A DNA stretch of 64,000 nt, from positions 1 through 64,000 of the forward strand of contig JBFEOQ010000001.1 in the NCBI GenBank assembly GCA_041550515.1, in the 5' to 3' direction. Shown one piece after another: positions 54,907-64,000 of this stretch. Every line of letters begins with the position of its first letter. Within the stretch, counting starts at the first letter, position 1. This DNA comes from PFL35 sp041550515. GTDB taxonomy: Archaea > Thermoplasmatota > E2 > DHVEG-1. Below the pieces are notes generated by a model. That model worked only from the letters and a program-made list of their open reading frames with translations, did no database searches and was not told where the DNA came from. The position numbers and the translations under genes are program-made.

Positions 54907-56926
54907 AGATTTCCCTCAGTGGAATGTAAGCAAGAAGCACTGCTACAAACAAAAATACTAATATACTTGGAAGTATCGGTGGGAAATTAAATATTGAAAG
55001 ATCAATTCCACCAATTATTAGGAAAGCAACAATTACACCCATAAGTGCTTCTCCAGCGATTAAACCTGCTGTTAGAAGTAAACCACTTCTTATAATCTTT
55101 TCCTTTGGTTTAACATCAGTTTGTTTAATTGCAAGCTCCCAATCACTAATTTCCTCTTCTTCGGCACTGCCATATTTCCTGGAGATAACTCTGTTTGTAA
55201 AATGTCTTACTATCCCACCAAAGAAAATTGGAACACTTAAAGTAAATGGTAAATATATGCCTATTGCCACTGGTAAAACAGGTAAATCTATTAAAATCAA
55301 AACAAATGCAAGAACAGCTCCAGCAAGAACAAATGGCCAGACCATACCACCGCCAAGTACTCCTTGAACAATACCACTCATGAGGAATGCTTGTGGAGCA
55401 GGTAAATTAGTACTACCAATCTTATATGCTTGATTTAATGCAGATACTACCAATGCAAGAACTGGCGCTGCTGCGAGAACTCCAACAAGTTCTGCAATCT
55501 GCTGGTTTCTAGGTGTTGCACCTATCATTTGACCACAAGTCATAGATTGAAGTACGTCTCCAGAAATAGCAGCTGCACAACAAATAATTGCTGCAATAAG
55601 AATTGCTATTCCATATGCCCCAACATTACCAGAAAGACCAAAACCAAGCAAAATAAGGGATGTTATTAGAAGTACTGAAACCGTTACACCACTTATTGGG
55701 TTATTTGAACTACCAAGGAGTCCTGCCATATATCCAGCGATAGCACTAGCAATAAAAGCAAATAATATTGCAAATACTGCCATTACTCCAGATATAACCC
55801 ATTCACTTGAAATATAACCATAAAGCAAAAACACAGGTATAGTAAGTGCACCTATTGCTAGAAATACTAGTTTAAAGTTTAAATCTTGATCGGTACGTTT
55901 TTTAACAGATCCGCCCCCACTTTTTAATCCAATAACTGCTTCTTTTATACCTTCTGAAAGATTTGAGCGAAGTTTAAAAATTGTATAAAGACCACCTACA
56001 ACCATTGCACCTACACCTATGTAGCGAATGTATGTACCCCAAATGTTAAAGAAACCCCAAATTTTAGTACCAAGTTCTAGATTACCCGCTCCAAGACCTA
56101 GAACATCCTTTAAAATCTCTGGATTTCCTAAATCTGGTGATGGTAAACCAGTTGCTAGAGCAATAAGTGGTGCAAGAATAACCCATCCAATAAGACCTCC
56201 AACAAAAACAAAAGATGCTATTCTAGGTCCTATAATCCATCCTACACCTAGAAGTGCAGGCGATGTTGCAATACCACCATATAAAACAGCATCTTTTTCA
56301 CCTCCACCTATATTGTATTTACCAATGTTTAGAAGACCATGAATTTGACCTGCTAAAGATTTTAAACCTACTTGTGCAAATTTAAAAAGACCTGCAACTG
56401 CAACACCAATAACGAGCCAAATACCACTAGTAGATTTTTCTTCTGTTGCCGTTTCACCACCAACAGTCGTAGTTAGCACAGCTGCTACAGCTACACCTTC
56501 AGGAAAAGGTAAATCAGTTTTTATAATAAGTGCACGTCGCAGAGGTATCATCCAAAGAACGCCAAGAATACCTCCCAATAGCGCAATAATAGTTGTTTCA
56601 AAATATTGAATCTCAGTCCAGGTTCCAAGAATAACAAGAGCGGGGATAGTAAAAATAACACCTGCAGCAAGTGCTTCACCAGCAGCAGCACCCATCATTC
56701 CAATATTTACTTCAAGGATAGTACCTTTAAAGGGTTTAAGAAATGCAAAAGCCATAACTGCTCCAGGAATTACCGCTGAAACTGTCATACCAGCATATAA
56801 ACCCAAGTATGCATTAGCAGCGCCCAGAACTATTGCTAAAACAGCTCCAACTAGCATTGCTTTAATCGTTAATTCAGGTATTTTTTTTGCTGCTGGAATA
56901 AAAGATTTGAAATCTTCGCGCGACAT
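54887..56926 (-). CDS. OPT-family oligopeptide transporter, copy 2
   Basis: This 679-residue transporter parallels copy 1 at 16.5 kb almost end to end: NAYLGLYAGMTVSAVIPGAV, LPFPEGVAVAAVLTTTVGGE, SGDVLQSMTCGQMIGATP and the C-terminal LLLTAGLIAGEALMG. It is longer by about 20 residues, mainly an insertion after LATGLPSPD. The paralogues differ enough to be old duplicates, perhaps with distinct peptide or siderophore substrates. Confidence 0.92.
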   Translation of the reverse strand: MSREDFKSFIPAAKKIPELTIKAMLVGAVLAIVLGAANAYLGLYAGMTVSAVIPGAVMAFAFLKPFKGTILEVNIGMMGAAAGEALAAGVIFTIPALVILGTWTEIQYFETTIIALLGGILGVLWMIPLRRALIIKTDLPFPEGVAVAAVLTTTVGGETATEEKSTSGIWLVIGVAVAGLFKFAQVGLKSLAGQIHGLLNIGKYNIGGGEKDAVLYGGIATSPALLGVGWIIGPRIASFVFVGGLIGWVILAPLIALATGLPSPDLGNPEILKDVLGLGAGNLELGTKIWGFFNIWGTYIRYIGVGAMVVGGLYTIFKLRSNLSEGIKEAVIGLKSGGGSVKKRTDQDLNFKLVFLAIGALTIPVFLLYGYISSEWVISGVMAVFAILFAFIASAIAGYMAGLLGSSNNPISGVTVSVLLITSLILLGFGLSGNVGAYGIAILIAAIICCAAAISGDVLQSMTCGQMIGATPRNQQIAELVGVLAAAPVLALVVSALNQAYKIGSTNLPAPQAFLMSGIVQGVLGGGMVWPFVLAGAVLAFVLILIDLPVLPVAIGIYLPFTLSVPIFFGGIVRHFTNRVISRKYGSAEEEEISDWELAIKQTDVKPKEKIIRSGLLLTAGLIAGEALMGVIVAFLIIGGIDLSIFNFPPILPSILVFLFVAVLLAYIPLREIFASDKK

Positions 56927-57040
56927 ATTGAAATCCTATGGATATTAATATTGAGTATTATTTATATAACTATCGGTTTAAATTAATTAATTTATTCATT
57001 TATCTATATTAATTTTTTTTAAAAATATTTTTTTATATAT

Positions 57041-58288
57041 TTAGTTTTCAAGTGGATAACGAAGAATTCCTGCAATTCCATTAAAAGCAGAATATAGTGA
57101 ATCCCCTTCTTCACTACTAGAAGATATAATTTCAACCATTGAACTAGTTTTTTCAGCTAAATCAGAAAACTCGTCAATAAGATCTATTTTATCTTCTATC
57201 TCCATTTTCATTTGATTACTACATTTAGAACAATTTGGTGTATTAAATTCCTCTAGATCATCTTCAGAAATAGTCCTCCACTCAAAATAATTACAAGTTG
57301 AGCAAACAAGCTTTACTCTAAATTTACGCAAATTTTCAGAAAGAAGAAGTATATCAACTGCACCGATTTCAAGTGCTTTACGAGTCTCTGATTCGCCATA
57401 AACTGCAAGACTATCCTTTGTTTTAGTAACCTCTTTAAGAAAACGTTTCATAATTTTTTTTTCCGAAGAAATCTTAAGAGAAGTCATAGTTTCAGAAGCA
57501 GTACTAACAAGTTCCCTAAGTCCAAATTCATCAGTGTAACCAGTATCAAATGTATTAATTATTTTATTCTGAATTTCATAATGAAGATAACTTTCTTCAA
57601 CAAAATAATGTTTAGTAGGGCCGGGACCACCAACTAAAATTCCTTTAATGTTTTCCTCTTGCATAAAAATTTCACTTGCGGTTTCACCACATTTTACAAA
57701 CCATTCATGAGCTGCGATCTCAGTCAGACGTTCAAAACGACGCTGAGATTGTCCGCCGCGACCATGCTTACCCGGAACCTGACTGGTCATATATTTCAAA
57801 AGTTGAACATGGTTTCCCTTCAAGATACCAATAGTACATTCACGACGATCTAAAAGAAGTAAACCATATATTTCTTTTTCAACAAGTAGAGATTCTAACG
57901 GTTCAATATAAAACTTTGAGTCACAACGATAAAGAAAAATAGTTATTGGTTGTGGTGGTTCAATAATATACGCAACCATCTCAGTTTTATCTGCACTGAT
58001 ACCTTTATGACCAACAAAAAAAACAATACCATTCTCAGGGGGTTGTTTAAAATTTTTAAGCCTACTCATAATAGACTCAATTGCGGAGAGAACATTTTTC
58101 ATTGTAGTTTTGGATTTAATATTCTGAGATTGTGAATATTCATTACGTAGATAAGCCACAACATCATAAATTTGCTTACTTGGTGGTATATACAATGATA
58201 TAAGTTCAGTATGACGTCCTTTGCATGCTTTAAGCTCCTCAAGTTTTCGCTTCAGATCATATTTCTGCCGTTGCGTCATCTCGGTCAT
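57041..58288 (-). CDS. prf1: peptide chain release factor aRF1
   Basis: The 415-residue factor reads stop codons and triggers peptide release. It has the catalytic GGQ (HGRGGQSQRR, about residues 183-185), codon-recognition region TASNIKS-type NIKSKTTMKNVLSA near residue 58, and a C-terminal zinc ribbon with CSTC and CSKC. One release factor for all three stops is normal in archaea. Confidence 0.96.
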   Translation of the reverse strand: MTEMTQRQKYDLKRKLEELKACKGRHTELISLYIPPSKQIYDVVAYLRNEYSQSQNIKSKTTMKNVLSAIESIMSRLKNFKQPPENGIVFFVGHKGISADKTEMVAYIIEPPQPITIFLYRCDSKFYIEPLESLLVEKEIYGLLLLDRRECTIGILKGNHVQLLKYMTSQVPGKHGRGGQSQRRFERLTEIAAHEWFVKCGETASEIFMQEENIKGILVGGPGPTKHYFVEESYLHYEIQNKIINTFDTGYTDEFGLRELVSTASETMTSLKISSEKKIMKRFLKEVTKTKDSLAVYGESETRKALEIGAVDILLLSENLRKFRVKLVCSTCNYFEWRTISEDDLEEFNTPNCSKCSNQMKMEIEDKIDLIDEFSDLAEKTSSMVEIISSSSEEGDSLYSAFNGIAGILRYPLEN

Positions 58289-58364
58289 TTTTCGTATTTC
58301 ACCTTTATTTTCTAGTATTAATAATTATAAATAAAACAATAATATAAGTCTTATCAAAAATATG

Positions 58365-59612
58365 TTACAAGTTTACTATTTCTCCAGTCATAGGTTTAAA
58401 AACCTCGGCAAAGTCACTAAGAGGTTTAACTAATGCCTCGCGATTATCACTATGCATAACAACAATTTTTTCAGGTTTACATTTCTTAGCAAAATCTATA
58501 AGTTCACTATGACCAGCATGTGCAGAGAGATCAAAATATTCAACCTCACAAAAAACTTTTTGTCTTACACCATAAAAACTTAGCATTTTATGATCAAACA
58601 GAAGACGAGCATTACTCTCAGGAACTTGATAACCAGTTAAAAGAACAGCATTTTTTTTATCATCCTTAAGTTTATTCATATAACTTAAGATAGGTCCGCC
58701 ATCCATCATACCACTAGATGTAAGAATGACTTCAGCTTTTTTCATAGCTAATTTTCTACCATGATCTGAATGAACCATGTTAATTTTATTAATCGCTTTC
58801 CGTAAATCATCAGATGATTTTAAAAAACGAGGATATTTTAAAAAAATTCTTGTAACTTTTTGACCCATACCATCAAACCAAACATTATAACCAGATTTTT
58901 TTAAAACCATTGCAATCTCTTGAGACCTAGAAACAGCAAACGCAGGAAGAATCGCAATACCTCCTCTTGCGATAACCTCATCCATCTTATCAAGCATGCT
59001 CTTTTCAATTTCTTCTCTTTTTGCAGGATGATCACGTCCTGCATAAGTTCCTTCAAGAAATAAAATATCACATGAAACTGGTTTTGTTCCTTTTACAATA
59101 TTAGTATCGGTTGTATTAAAATCACCAGTGAAAAGAATTTTTTTATCACCTATTATCTCAAACATGATAGCCCCAGGTATATGACCTGCATCATGAAATT
59201 TTACTTGATTTGAATCGCCTAGCTCTCTTGTTTGATTAGGATTGATAGGTGTTACCGCATGTTTTGCTTCTTTGACATCATTTGGGCTAAATGGTATCGC
59301 ATAACCTTCATTTTTTGCAATAGTTATACTATCTTTATGCAAAATATTTGCAACTTCTCCAGTTAATTTTGTTGTAAGAATTTTTTGATCATATCTAGAA
59401 AAAAGCCATGGTATCATACCAGAGTGATCAAGATGAGCGTGTGTAAGCATAACAATATCAACAGGATCAGATTGCATTGGAAAACTAGGTGGTTTACCTG
59501 GAAGCATACCATATTCAAATAAAATTCTAACATCATCTAATTCTAAAATCATTGCTAATCTGCCAACTTCTTCACAACCTCCAAGAAATTGAATTTTAAT
59601 ACTGCCATTCAT
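58365..59612 (-). CDS. beta-CASP metallo-beta-lactamase ribonuclease
   Basis: The 415-residue nuclease has the metal motif THAHLDHSG (residues about 55-63), FTGDFNTTDT, the beta-CASP segment with LPAFAVSRSQE and VILTSSGMMDGGP, and a C-terminal SAHAGHSELIDFA. It lacks the N-terminal KH domains of aCPSF1, so it belongs with the KH-less aCPSF2 or aRNase J group. It probably acts in RNA decay or 3'-end formation. It lies 76 bp upstream of aRF1. Confidence 0.9.
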   Translation of the reverse strand: MNGSIKIQFLGGCEEVGRLAMILELDDVRILFEYGMLPGKPPSFPMQSDPVDIVMLTHAHLDHSGMIPWLFSRYDQKILTTKLTGEVANILHKDSITIAKNEGYAIPFSPNDVKEAKHAVTPINPNQTRELGDSNQVKFHDAGHIPGAIMFEIIGDKKILFTGDFNTTDTNIVKGTKPVSCDILFLEGTYAGRDHPAKREEIEKSMLDKMDEVIARGGIAILPAFAVSRSQEIAMVLKKSGYNVWFDGMGQKVTRIFLKYPRFLKSSDDLRKAINKINMVHSDHGRKLAMKKAEVILTSSGMMDGGPILSYMNKLKDDKKNAVLLTGYQVPESNARLLFDHKMLSFYGVRQKVFCEVEYFDLSAHAGHSELIDFAKKCKPEKIVVMHSDNREALVKPLSDFAEVFKPMTGEIVNL

Positions 59613-59659
59613 CTTTTAATCCTGGACAGGGTATTTTACAAGAGTTGATTAATGTTTGG

Positions 59660-60973
59660 TCAGTTATCTTTCTCAAGTTTAACCTTTAAAATTGATTCCT
59701 CTTTATCTACGATAATTACCTTTGTATTTGGTTCAATATTAGAATCAGATGTTGCTTTCCAGTACTCACCTTTGAAACGAACATAACCTTGTTTATTAGG
59801 CGCTATTCTCTCTATTGTCTCAGCTCTCTCACCAATAAAAGTACCAACAGCTACCTTTTTCCTTTTAGCTTGTATTGCTTTATATAACAAAAAAACAAAG
59901 AATACTGCTATAATAATGCTTATTGATAATAAAATTATCATTGCGTCTGTCATATAATTCCTCGATATTAGCCATTCTCTATTAGGATAACCTGGTATTA
60001 GTAATATTCCACCTATTAATAAACTTATAATACCACCTATACCTACTAGACCAAAGCCAGGTAAAACAAATATTTCAATTATTAATAGTAGACAACCAAT
60101 TACTATAAATATAATACTTAAAGTTGACACAGAAAAACCTGATCCAATGAGTGATAATAGTATCGCTATTAGTCCAAATATTTCAGCTCCATAGCCTGGT
60201 GCTGATATTCCAAAAATAACTGCAAAAATACCTAGTATTAATAATAAAGATGTAAGAACAGGATTTGAAAAAAATTTCATAAATTGAATACTAATTGATT
60301 GAGTATATTGAATTTGTTTTACATATCTTGTATCAAGAACTACTTCCCTTTTGGAAGTTTTAATAGTTGAACCATTAATATATTTTAACAATTGTTCTAT
60401 TGATGAGGCTTTATACTCTATAACTCCATATTTTATCGCCGAGGATTCATTTAAATTAAGATTTTCAGTAATAAATCTACTTACAATTGTATGATTGCGA
60501 TTATAAATCTCAGCACGTGTTTCAATCCATTTTACCAAAGCATTAATTGTTTTAGAATCGTTTATAAGACGTGTACCTTCAATGCTTATCTCAACAGGTT
60601 GACAAGAGCCAATAATAGTATAATCAGCCATAGCAGCAATATGGGTACTAATCAAGACAAAAGTGCCTGCAGACCACGCTGCCGATCCAGAGGGATAAAC
60701 ATATCCAACTATAGGAATTTCACTATTATTTATCATATCAGCAATTTCAAATGTTTCTTTTAAACCACCACCCGGTGTATCAAGCAGCAAAACAATTGCC
60801 TGTGAATTTTCATTTTTTGCAAGCTGAATACTTTCTTTTAATATTTCAACAGTAGATTGATCAATTGTATCCGTGATTTCAACAATAACTACATTTGAAT
60901 TCTGAGCAACTACACAAAAAGATAAAGAAATAGAAATAAAAAATAAAAAAATTAGAGAAAAATTTAGTTTCAT
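59660..60973 (-). CDS. NfeD-family membrane serine protease
   Basis: The 437-residue protein has a signal-like N-terminus, a ClpP-like protease domain (LLDTPGGG, YPSGSAAWSAGTF with the nucleophile Ser, MADYTIIGSCQPV), about four to five membrane helices (230-370), and a C-terminal OB-fold NfeD domain (YVRFKGEYWKATSD). The family cleaves the partner stomatin homologue; that partner is encoded immediately upstream, overlapping by 4 bp. Confidence 0.92.
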   Translation of the reverse strand: MKLNFSLIFLFFISISLSFCVVAQNSNVVIVEITDTIDQSTVEILKESIQLAKNENSQAIVLLLDTPGGGLKETFEIADMINNSEIPIVGYVYPSGSAAWSAGTFVLISTHIAAMADYTIIGSCQPVEISIEGTRLINDSKTINALVKWIETRAEIYNRNHTIVSRFITENLNLNESSAIKYGVIEYKASSIEQLLKYINGSTIKTSKREVVLDTRYVKQIQYTQSISIQFMKFFSNPVLTSLLLILGIFAVIFGISAPGYGAEIFGLIAILLSLIGSGFSVSTLSIIFIVIGCLLLIIEIFVLPGFGLVGIGGIISLLIGGILLIPGYPNREWLISRNYMTDAMIILLSISIIIAVFFVFLLYKAIQAKRKKVAVGTFIGERAETIERIAPNKQGYVRFKGEYWKATSDSNIEPNTKVIIVDKEESILKVKLEKDN

Positions 60974-61737
60974 TCTTTCTTCTTAGTCACTGCTTTAGCT
61001 ATTCCCGCAATGTTACCTATTTCACCACCTGGTACAATGATAAGGTTTTTTTCACGTGCTATTTCTGTTAATGTTTGTAGCTCTCTTAATCTTAATGCAA
61101 CTGGTGTTTCTTCATAAAGTTTTGCTGCTTCAGTCATTTTTGCTGATGCTTCAAGCTCACCTTCAGCCATTATTATTCTTGATCGTTTCTCTCGTTCTGC
61201 TTCAGCTTGTTTTGCAATTGCTCGTAGCATCTCCTCTGGTAATGAAACATCTCTAATGTTTACTGAAGAAACTTTTATTCCCCAAGGGTCGGTACTAAGG
61301 TCTATTACTTCTTGAAGGCTTTTGTTGAGTGCTTCTCTTTGTGATAATAGTTCGTCAAGGTTTTGTTGACCGATTATATCTCTTAATGTTGTCTGAGCAA
61401 GTAAACTTGTGGCAACATCATACCTTTGGACTTCTACTACAGCTTTTTCAGGGGATGTTATTCTAAAATAAACAATTGCATCAACATCTACAGTGACATT
61501 GTCACGAGTAATGATACGTTGTTTTGGAACATCTATAACTCTGGTTCTTAAATCAAGTTTTATAATCTTATCAATTATTGGTATTATTAATACAAGTCCA
61601 GGACCTTTTATTCCAATTAATCTCCCTAATCGAAATACAACTACTCTTTCATATTCCGCCATTATTTTTATTGCTGAAAGCAATATAGTTATAAAAAAAA
61701 TTACTATTATAAATAATATTATCGCCCATACGTCCAT
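60970..61737 (-). CDS. slipin / stomatin-like SPFH protein
   Basis: The 255-residue protein has one N-terminal membrane helix, the SPFH domain (YERVVVFRLGRLIG, VDAIVYFRI, DIIGQQNLDELLSQR) and a coiled, charged region IAKQAEAEREKRSRIIMAEGE. It forms membrane oligomers and is the substrate/partner of the NfeD protease downstream. ATG 61737 was chosen since TTTGGAGGAA precedes it; a start at 61764 is less likely. Confidence 0.93.
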   Translation of the reverse strand: MDVWAIILFIIVIFFITILLSAIKIMAEYERVVVFRLGRLIGIKGPGLVLIIPIIDKIIKLDLRTRVIDVPKQRIITRDNVTVDVDAIVYFRITSPEKAVVEVQRYDVATSLLAQTTLRDIIGQQNLDELLSQREALNKSLQEVIDLSTDPWGIKVSSVNIRDVSLPEEMLRAIAKQAEAEREKRSRIIMAEGELEASAKMTEAAKLYEETPVALRLRELQTLTEIAREKNLIIVPGGEIGNIAGIAKAVTKKKE

Positions 61738-61871
61738 AATCTTTCCTCCAAATAAAAAAAACAATGTTTAGTTATTAAGCATTTCTAAAAAAAACATAAA
61801 AAAACAATATCTTTTTTAGATAAACAGTTTTATTAAATAATTAAGTATCCTTGATAATGAATTGAAGTTTT

Positions 61872-63161
61872 ATGTCAGAAATAAAAAAAATTAAAGCAAG
61901 AGAAGTACTTGATTCAAGAGGTAATCCTACTGTTGAAGTAGATGTCGTAACTGAGAATGGAGTTTTTAGGGCTATGACTCCTAGCGGTGCAAGTGCTGGG
62001 CAACATGAAGCATTAGAATTACGTGATGGTGACAAATCCCGTTATCTTGGAAAGGGTACCTTAAAAGCAGTAGAAAATGTAAACAAAATCATTGCTCCAA
62101 AACTTATTAGTCTTGATCCTGTTGCCCAAGAAACAATCGATACTATTATGTTAAAACTTGATGGTACTGAAAATAAAGATAACTTAGGAGCTAATGCAAT
62201 TTTACCTGTAAGTATGGCTATATGTAAAGCAGGTGCTGCATCAAAAGACCTTGCTTTGTATAGATATATTGGTGAGTTAAATGGTATACTACCACATATG
62301 TTACCCGTACCAATGTGTAACGTAATTAATGGTGGAAAGCATGCAGGTCAAGAAAATAGTATACAAGAACATATGTTAATGCCTACAGGTGCAAAATGTT
62401 TTTATGAAGGAATACGAATGGTTTCTGAATCATATCATCATCTTGCAAAACTATTAAAAAATAAATATGGTGCAAGTGGTGTTTTAATTGGTGATGAGGG
62501 CGGTTTTGCACCAACCCAAATGATAACAATTGGAGATAGACTAGATATAATGCTAAAAGCTGTTGATCAAGCAGGATATGAAGGATTAATTAAAATTGCT
62601 TTAGATCCTGCAAGTAGTGAATTTTTTTATGATGGAAAATATAAAATTGGAAAAAAATCTTACTCTGGAGAACAAATGGTTGATTTTTATGTAGACCTAT
62701 GTAAAAAATACCCAATTATAAGTATTGAAGATGGTCTTGCAGAAGATGATTGGGAAAGTTGGATTCTAATGACTAAAAAACTTGGAACTAAAGTTCAAAT
62801 AGTTGGCGATGATCTTTTTGTAACTAATACCAAGCGCATTAAAAAAGGAATTGAGGTAGGAGCCGCTAACTCTGTTCTTATAAAGCTTAATCAAATAGGT
62901 AGTGTAACTGAAACACTTAATGCAATAAAAATGACTCATGACCAAGGTTGGACGGCTATTGTATCTCACAGAAGTGGTGAAACAGAAGATAGTTTTATAG
63001 CAGATTTTGTTGTTGGAACAAGTGCTGGTCAAATAAAAACAGGGGCACCAGCACGTTCTGATAGAAATGCAAAATATAATCAATTACTTAGAATTGAAGA
63101 AGATCTTGATGAAGAAGCAGAATATCCTGGAATTGATTTTAGACTAGATTATTTAGCATAA
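61872..63161 (+). CDS. eno: enolase
   Basis: The 429-residue enzyme dehydrates 2-phosphoglycerate to phosphoenolpyruvate. Conserved blocks: AREVLDSRGNPTVEVDV, PSGASAGQHEA, VPMCNVINGGKHAG, the metal ligands in LDPASSEFF, SIEDGLAEDDW and QIVGDDLFVTN, the catalytic Lys in VLIKLNQIGS, and SHRSGETEDSFIAD. It works downstream of apgM. It is divergent from the slipin gene. Confidence 0.97.
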   Translation: MSEIKKIKAREVLDSRGNPTVEVDVVTENGVFRAMTPSGASAGQHEALELRDGDKSRYLGKGTLKAVENVNKIIAPKLISLDPVAQETIDTIMLKLDGTENKDNLGANAILPVSMAICKAGAASKDLALYRYIGELNGILPHMLPVPMCNVINGGKHAGQENSIQEHMLMPTGAKCFYEGIRMVSESYHHLAKLLKNKYGASGVLIGDEGGFAPTQMITIGDRLDIMLKAVDQAGYEGLIKIALDPASSEFFYDGKYKIGKKSYSGEQMVDFYVDLCKKYPIISIEDGLAEDDWESWILMTKKLGTKVQIVGDDLFVTNTKRIKKGIEVGAANSVLIKLNQIGSVTETLNAIKMTHDQGWTAIVSHRSGETEDSFIADFVVGTSAGQIKTGAPARSDRNAKYNQLLRIEEDLDEEAEYPGIDFRLDYLA

Positions 63162-63206
63162 ACATTATTATATCTTTTTTGATACCTGTTTTTTGGAGTA
63201 ATTTTT

Positions 63207-64000
63207 ATGAAAGTATTAATTACTGATAAAATGGCAGAGGAAGCAATAAATGTATTAAAAAAAGCAGGTCATGAAATAACATACAATGAAATGGATGCTT
63301 CAACTCTTTTAGAGGAAATAGAAAAATATGATGCACTTATGATACGCAGTCGAACAAAAGCTGTAAAAGAAGTCATTGAAGCTGGAGCAAAAGGGAAACT
63401 AAAAGTTATTGGTCGTGCAGGAATTGGAGTTGACAATATTGATATCGAAATTGCAGGAAAACATAAAATCCCTGTCGTTAATGCCCCCACTGGTGCAACA
63501 GCCAGCGTTGCAGAATTAACATTAGGTCACATTCTAACACTATCAAGAAAAATTACATATGCAGATAAAACTATGAAAAAAGGAGAATGGGCAAAAAAGA
63601 AACTAAAAGGTTTCGAATTAGATGGTAAAACATTAGGGTTGATTGGAACCGGAAACATTGGAAAATATACTGCAAAATTAGCAAAATGTTTTGGTATGAA
63701 GGTAATCGGTTATGACCCATTTATTTCAAAAGAAAATATGAAGAAAGATGGTATTGAAAAAGTTGAAGATATTACTCAAATTATGGAAAAATCTGATTAT
63801 ATCAGTCTTCATATTCCTCACATTCAAACAACCCATCATATTGTAAATAAAGAGATGATTGATAAAATGAAATCCTCTGCCTTTTTAATTAATTGTGCTC
63901 GCGGTGGAACTGTTGATGAAAACGCATTATATATTGCTTTAAAAAATGGAAAAATTGCAGGGGCTGCACTTGATGTATATGAAAAAGAACCTCCAGAAAA
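63207..64000 (+). CDS. serA: D-3-phosphoglycerate dehydrogenase, 3'-truncated by the window end
   Basis: The visible 264 residues are the N-terminal and NAD-binding parts of SerA, first step of serine synthesis. Seen: RSRTKAVKEVIEAGAKGKLKVIGRAGIGVDNID region in pieces (IRSRTKA, GRAGIGVDNID), the Rossmann LGLIGTGNIGKYTAK, INCARGGTVDENAL, and LDVYEKEPPE at the edge. A TTGGAGT ribosome site precedes the ATG. It follows eno by 45 bp and is probably co-transcribed, tying glycolysis to serine. The C-terminal ACT region, if any, is outside. Confidence 0.93.
   Translation, partial: MKVLITDKMAEEAINVLKKAGHEITYNEMDASTLLEEIEKYDALMIRSRTKAVKEVIEAGAKGKLKVIGRAGIGVDNIDIEIAGKHKIPVVNAPTGATASVAELTLGHILTLSRKITYADKTMKKGEWAKKKLKGFELDGKTLGLIGTGNIGKYTAKLAKCFGMKVIGYDPFISKENMKKDGIEKVEDITQIMEKSDYISLHIPHIQTTHHIVNKEMIDKMKSSAFLINCARGGTVDENALYIALKNGKIAGAALDVYEKEPPE

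Noticed and set aside
1..64000. CRISPR arrays, insertion sequences, prophage or integrase genes
   Set aside because: No regularly spaced repeats, transposase, integrase or phage structural motifs were seen in any frame.

Overview
The window is about 64 kb of AT-rich, densely packed archaeal chromosome. The archaeal assignment rests on the gene content: archaeal-type phosphoglycerate mutase, FEN-1, aRF1, deoxyhypusine synthase, TrmY, TruD, archease, PurP, a Tes-like radical SAM enzyme, and LysW-dependent lysine synthesis. Several bacterial-style genes sit among them (NrdR/NrdD/NrdG, NikR, the lar genes, Exo III, M32 carboxypeptidase, ThiI and CutA). A euryarchaeal, probably anaerobic lineage is likely (oxygen-independent ribonucleotide reductase and a group-4-like [NiFe] hydrogenase). 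Thermoplasmatota is my best guess, but no rRNA is present to test it. There is no CRISPR array, insertion sequence or prophage; the window looks like core chromosome.

Layout. 1-4.8 kb: 3' part of a metzincin-like protease gene, a two-gene ABC exporter, apgM, a small zinc-finger gene and a free-standing ATP-cone gene. 4.87 kb: a tRNA-like sequence copying the 5' third of the tRNA-Gly at 11.96 kb. 5.0-11.2 kb: a minus-strand LysW pathway operon (lysW-lysS-lysX-lysY-lysZ-lysJ-lysK). 11.2-22.9 kb: ACT-domain gene, tRNA-Gly(CCC), lipoprotein hydrolase, truD, trmY, pepE, OPT transporter, FEN-1, MFS, argF, purP. 23.1-28.0 kb: four hydrogenase genes joined to hypF. 28-35.3 kb: proC, AlkD-like gene, small and unknown genes, hypDC, a decayed secreted-protein gene and tes. 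35.5-42 kb: ZIP transporter, racemase, cysteine synthase, cupins, exoA, M32 peptidase, trxB. 42.1-45.6 kb: anaerobic ribonucleotide reductase operon (nrdR-nrdD-glycyl radical subunit-nrdG). 45.6-48.3 kb: thiI-like, cutA, GIY-YIG, Mrp-type hypB, a 41-residue ORF and hypA. 48.4-54.5 kb: deoxyhypusine synthase, an unknown gene, larE-larB-larC, a small membrane protein, nikR, a DUF1858 gene, a possible structured RNA and archease. 54.5-64 kb: PqqD-like gene, second OPT transporter, aRF1, beta-CASP nuclease, NfeD/slipin pair, enolase and the 5' part of serA.

How the genes work together. Nickel is the strongest theme: hydrogenase catalytic subunits, maturation factors HypA, HypB, HypC, HypD and HypF, the LarE/LarB/LarC nickel-pincer cofactor genes and the NikR regulator all fall within 30 kb. 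HypE, the hydrogenase membrane arm, the maturation peptidase, LarA and a recognisable nickel importer are not in the window. A second theme is deoxynucleotide supply: NrdR lies upstream of a NrdD whose glycyl-radical domain is a separate 48-residue gene, and two palindromes 32 bp apart precede nrdR. A third is lysine (possibly also ornithine/arginine) synthesis on the LysW carrier.

The points most worth a second look are the split NrdD with tandem NrdR-box-like sites, the hydrogenase module without membrane subunits, the tRNA-derived element, a nested-hairpin intergenic RNA candidate, and two genes whose reading frames extend upstream of any ATG/GTG/TTG. No wholly new system was evident. Homology statements come from recognising motifs, not from searches.
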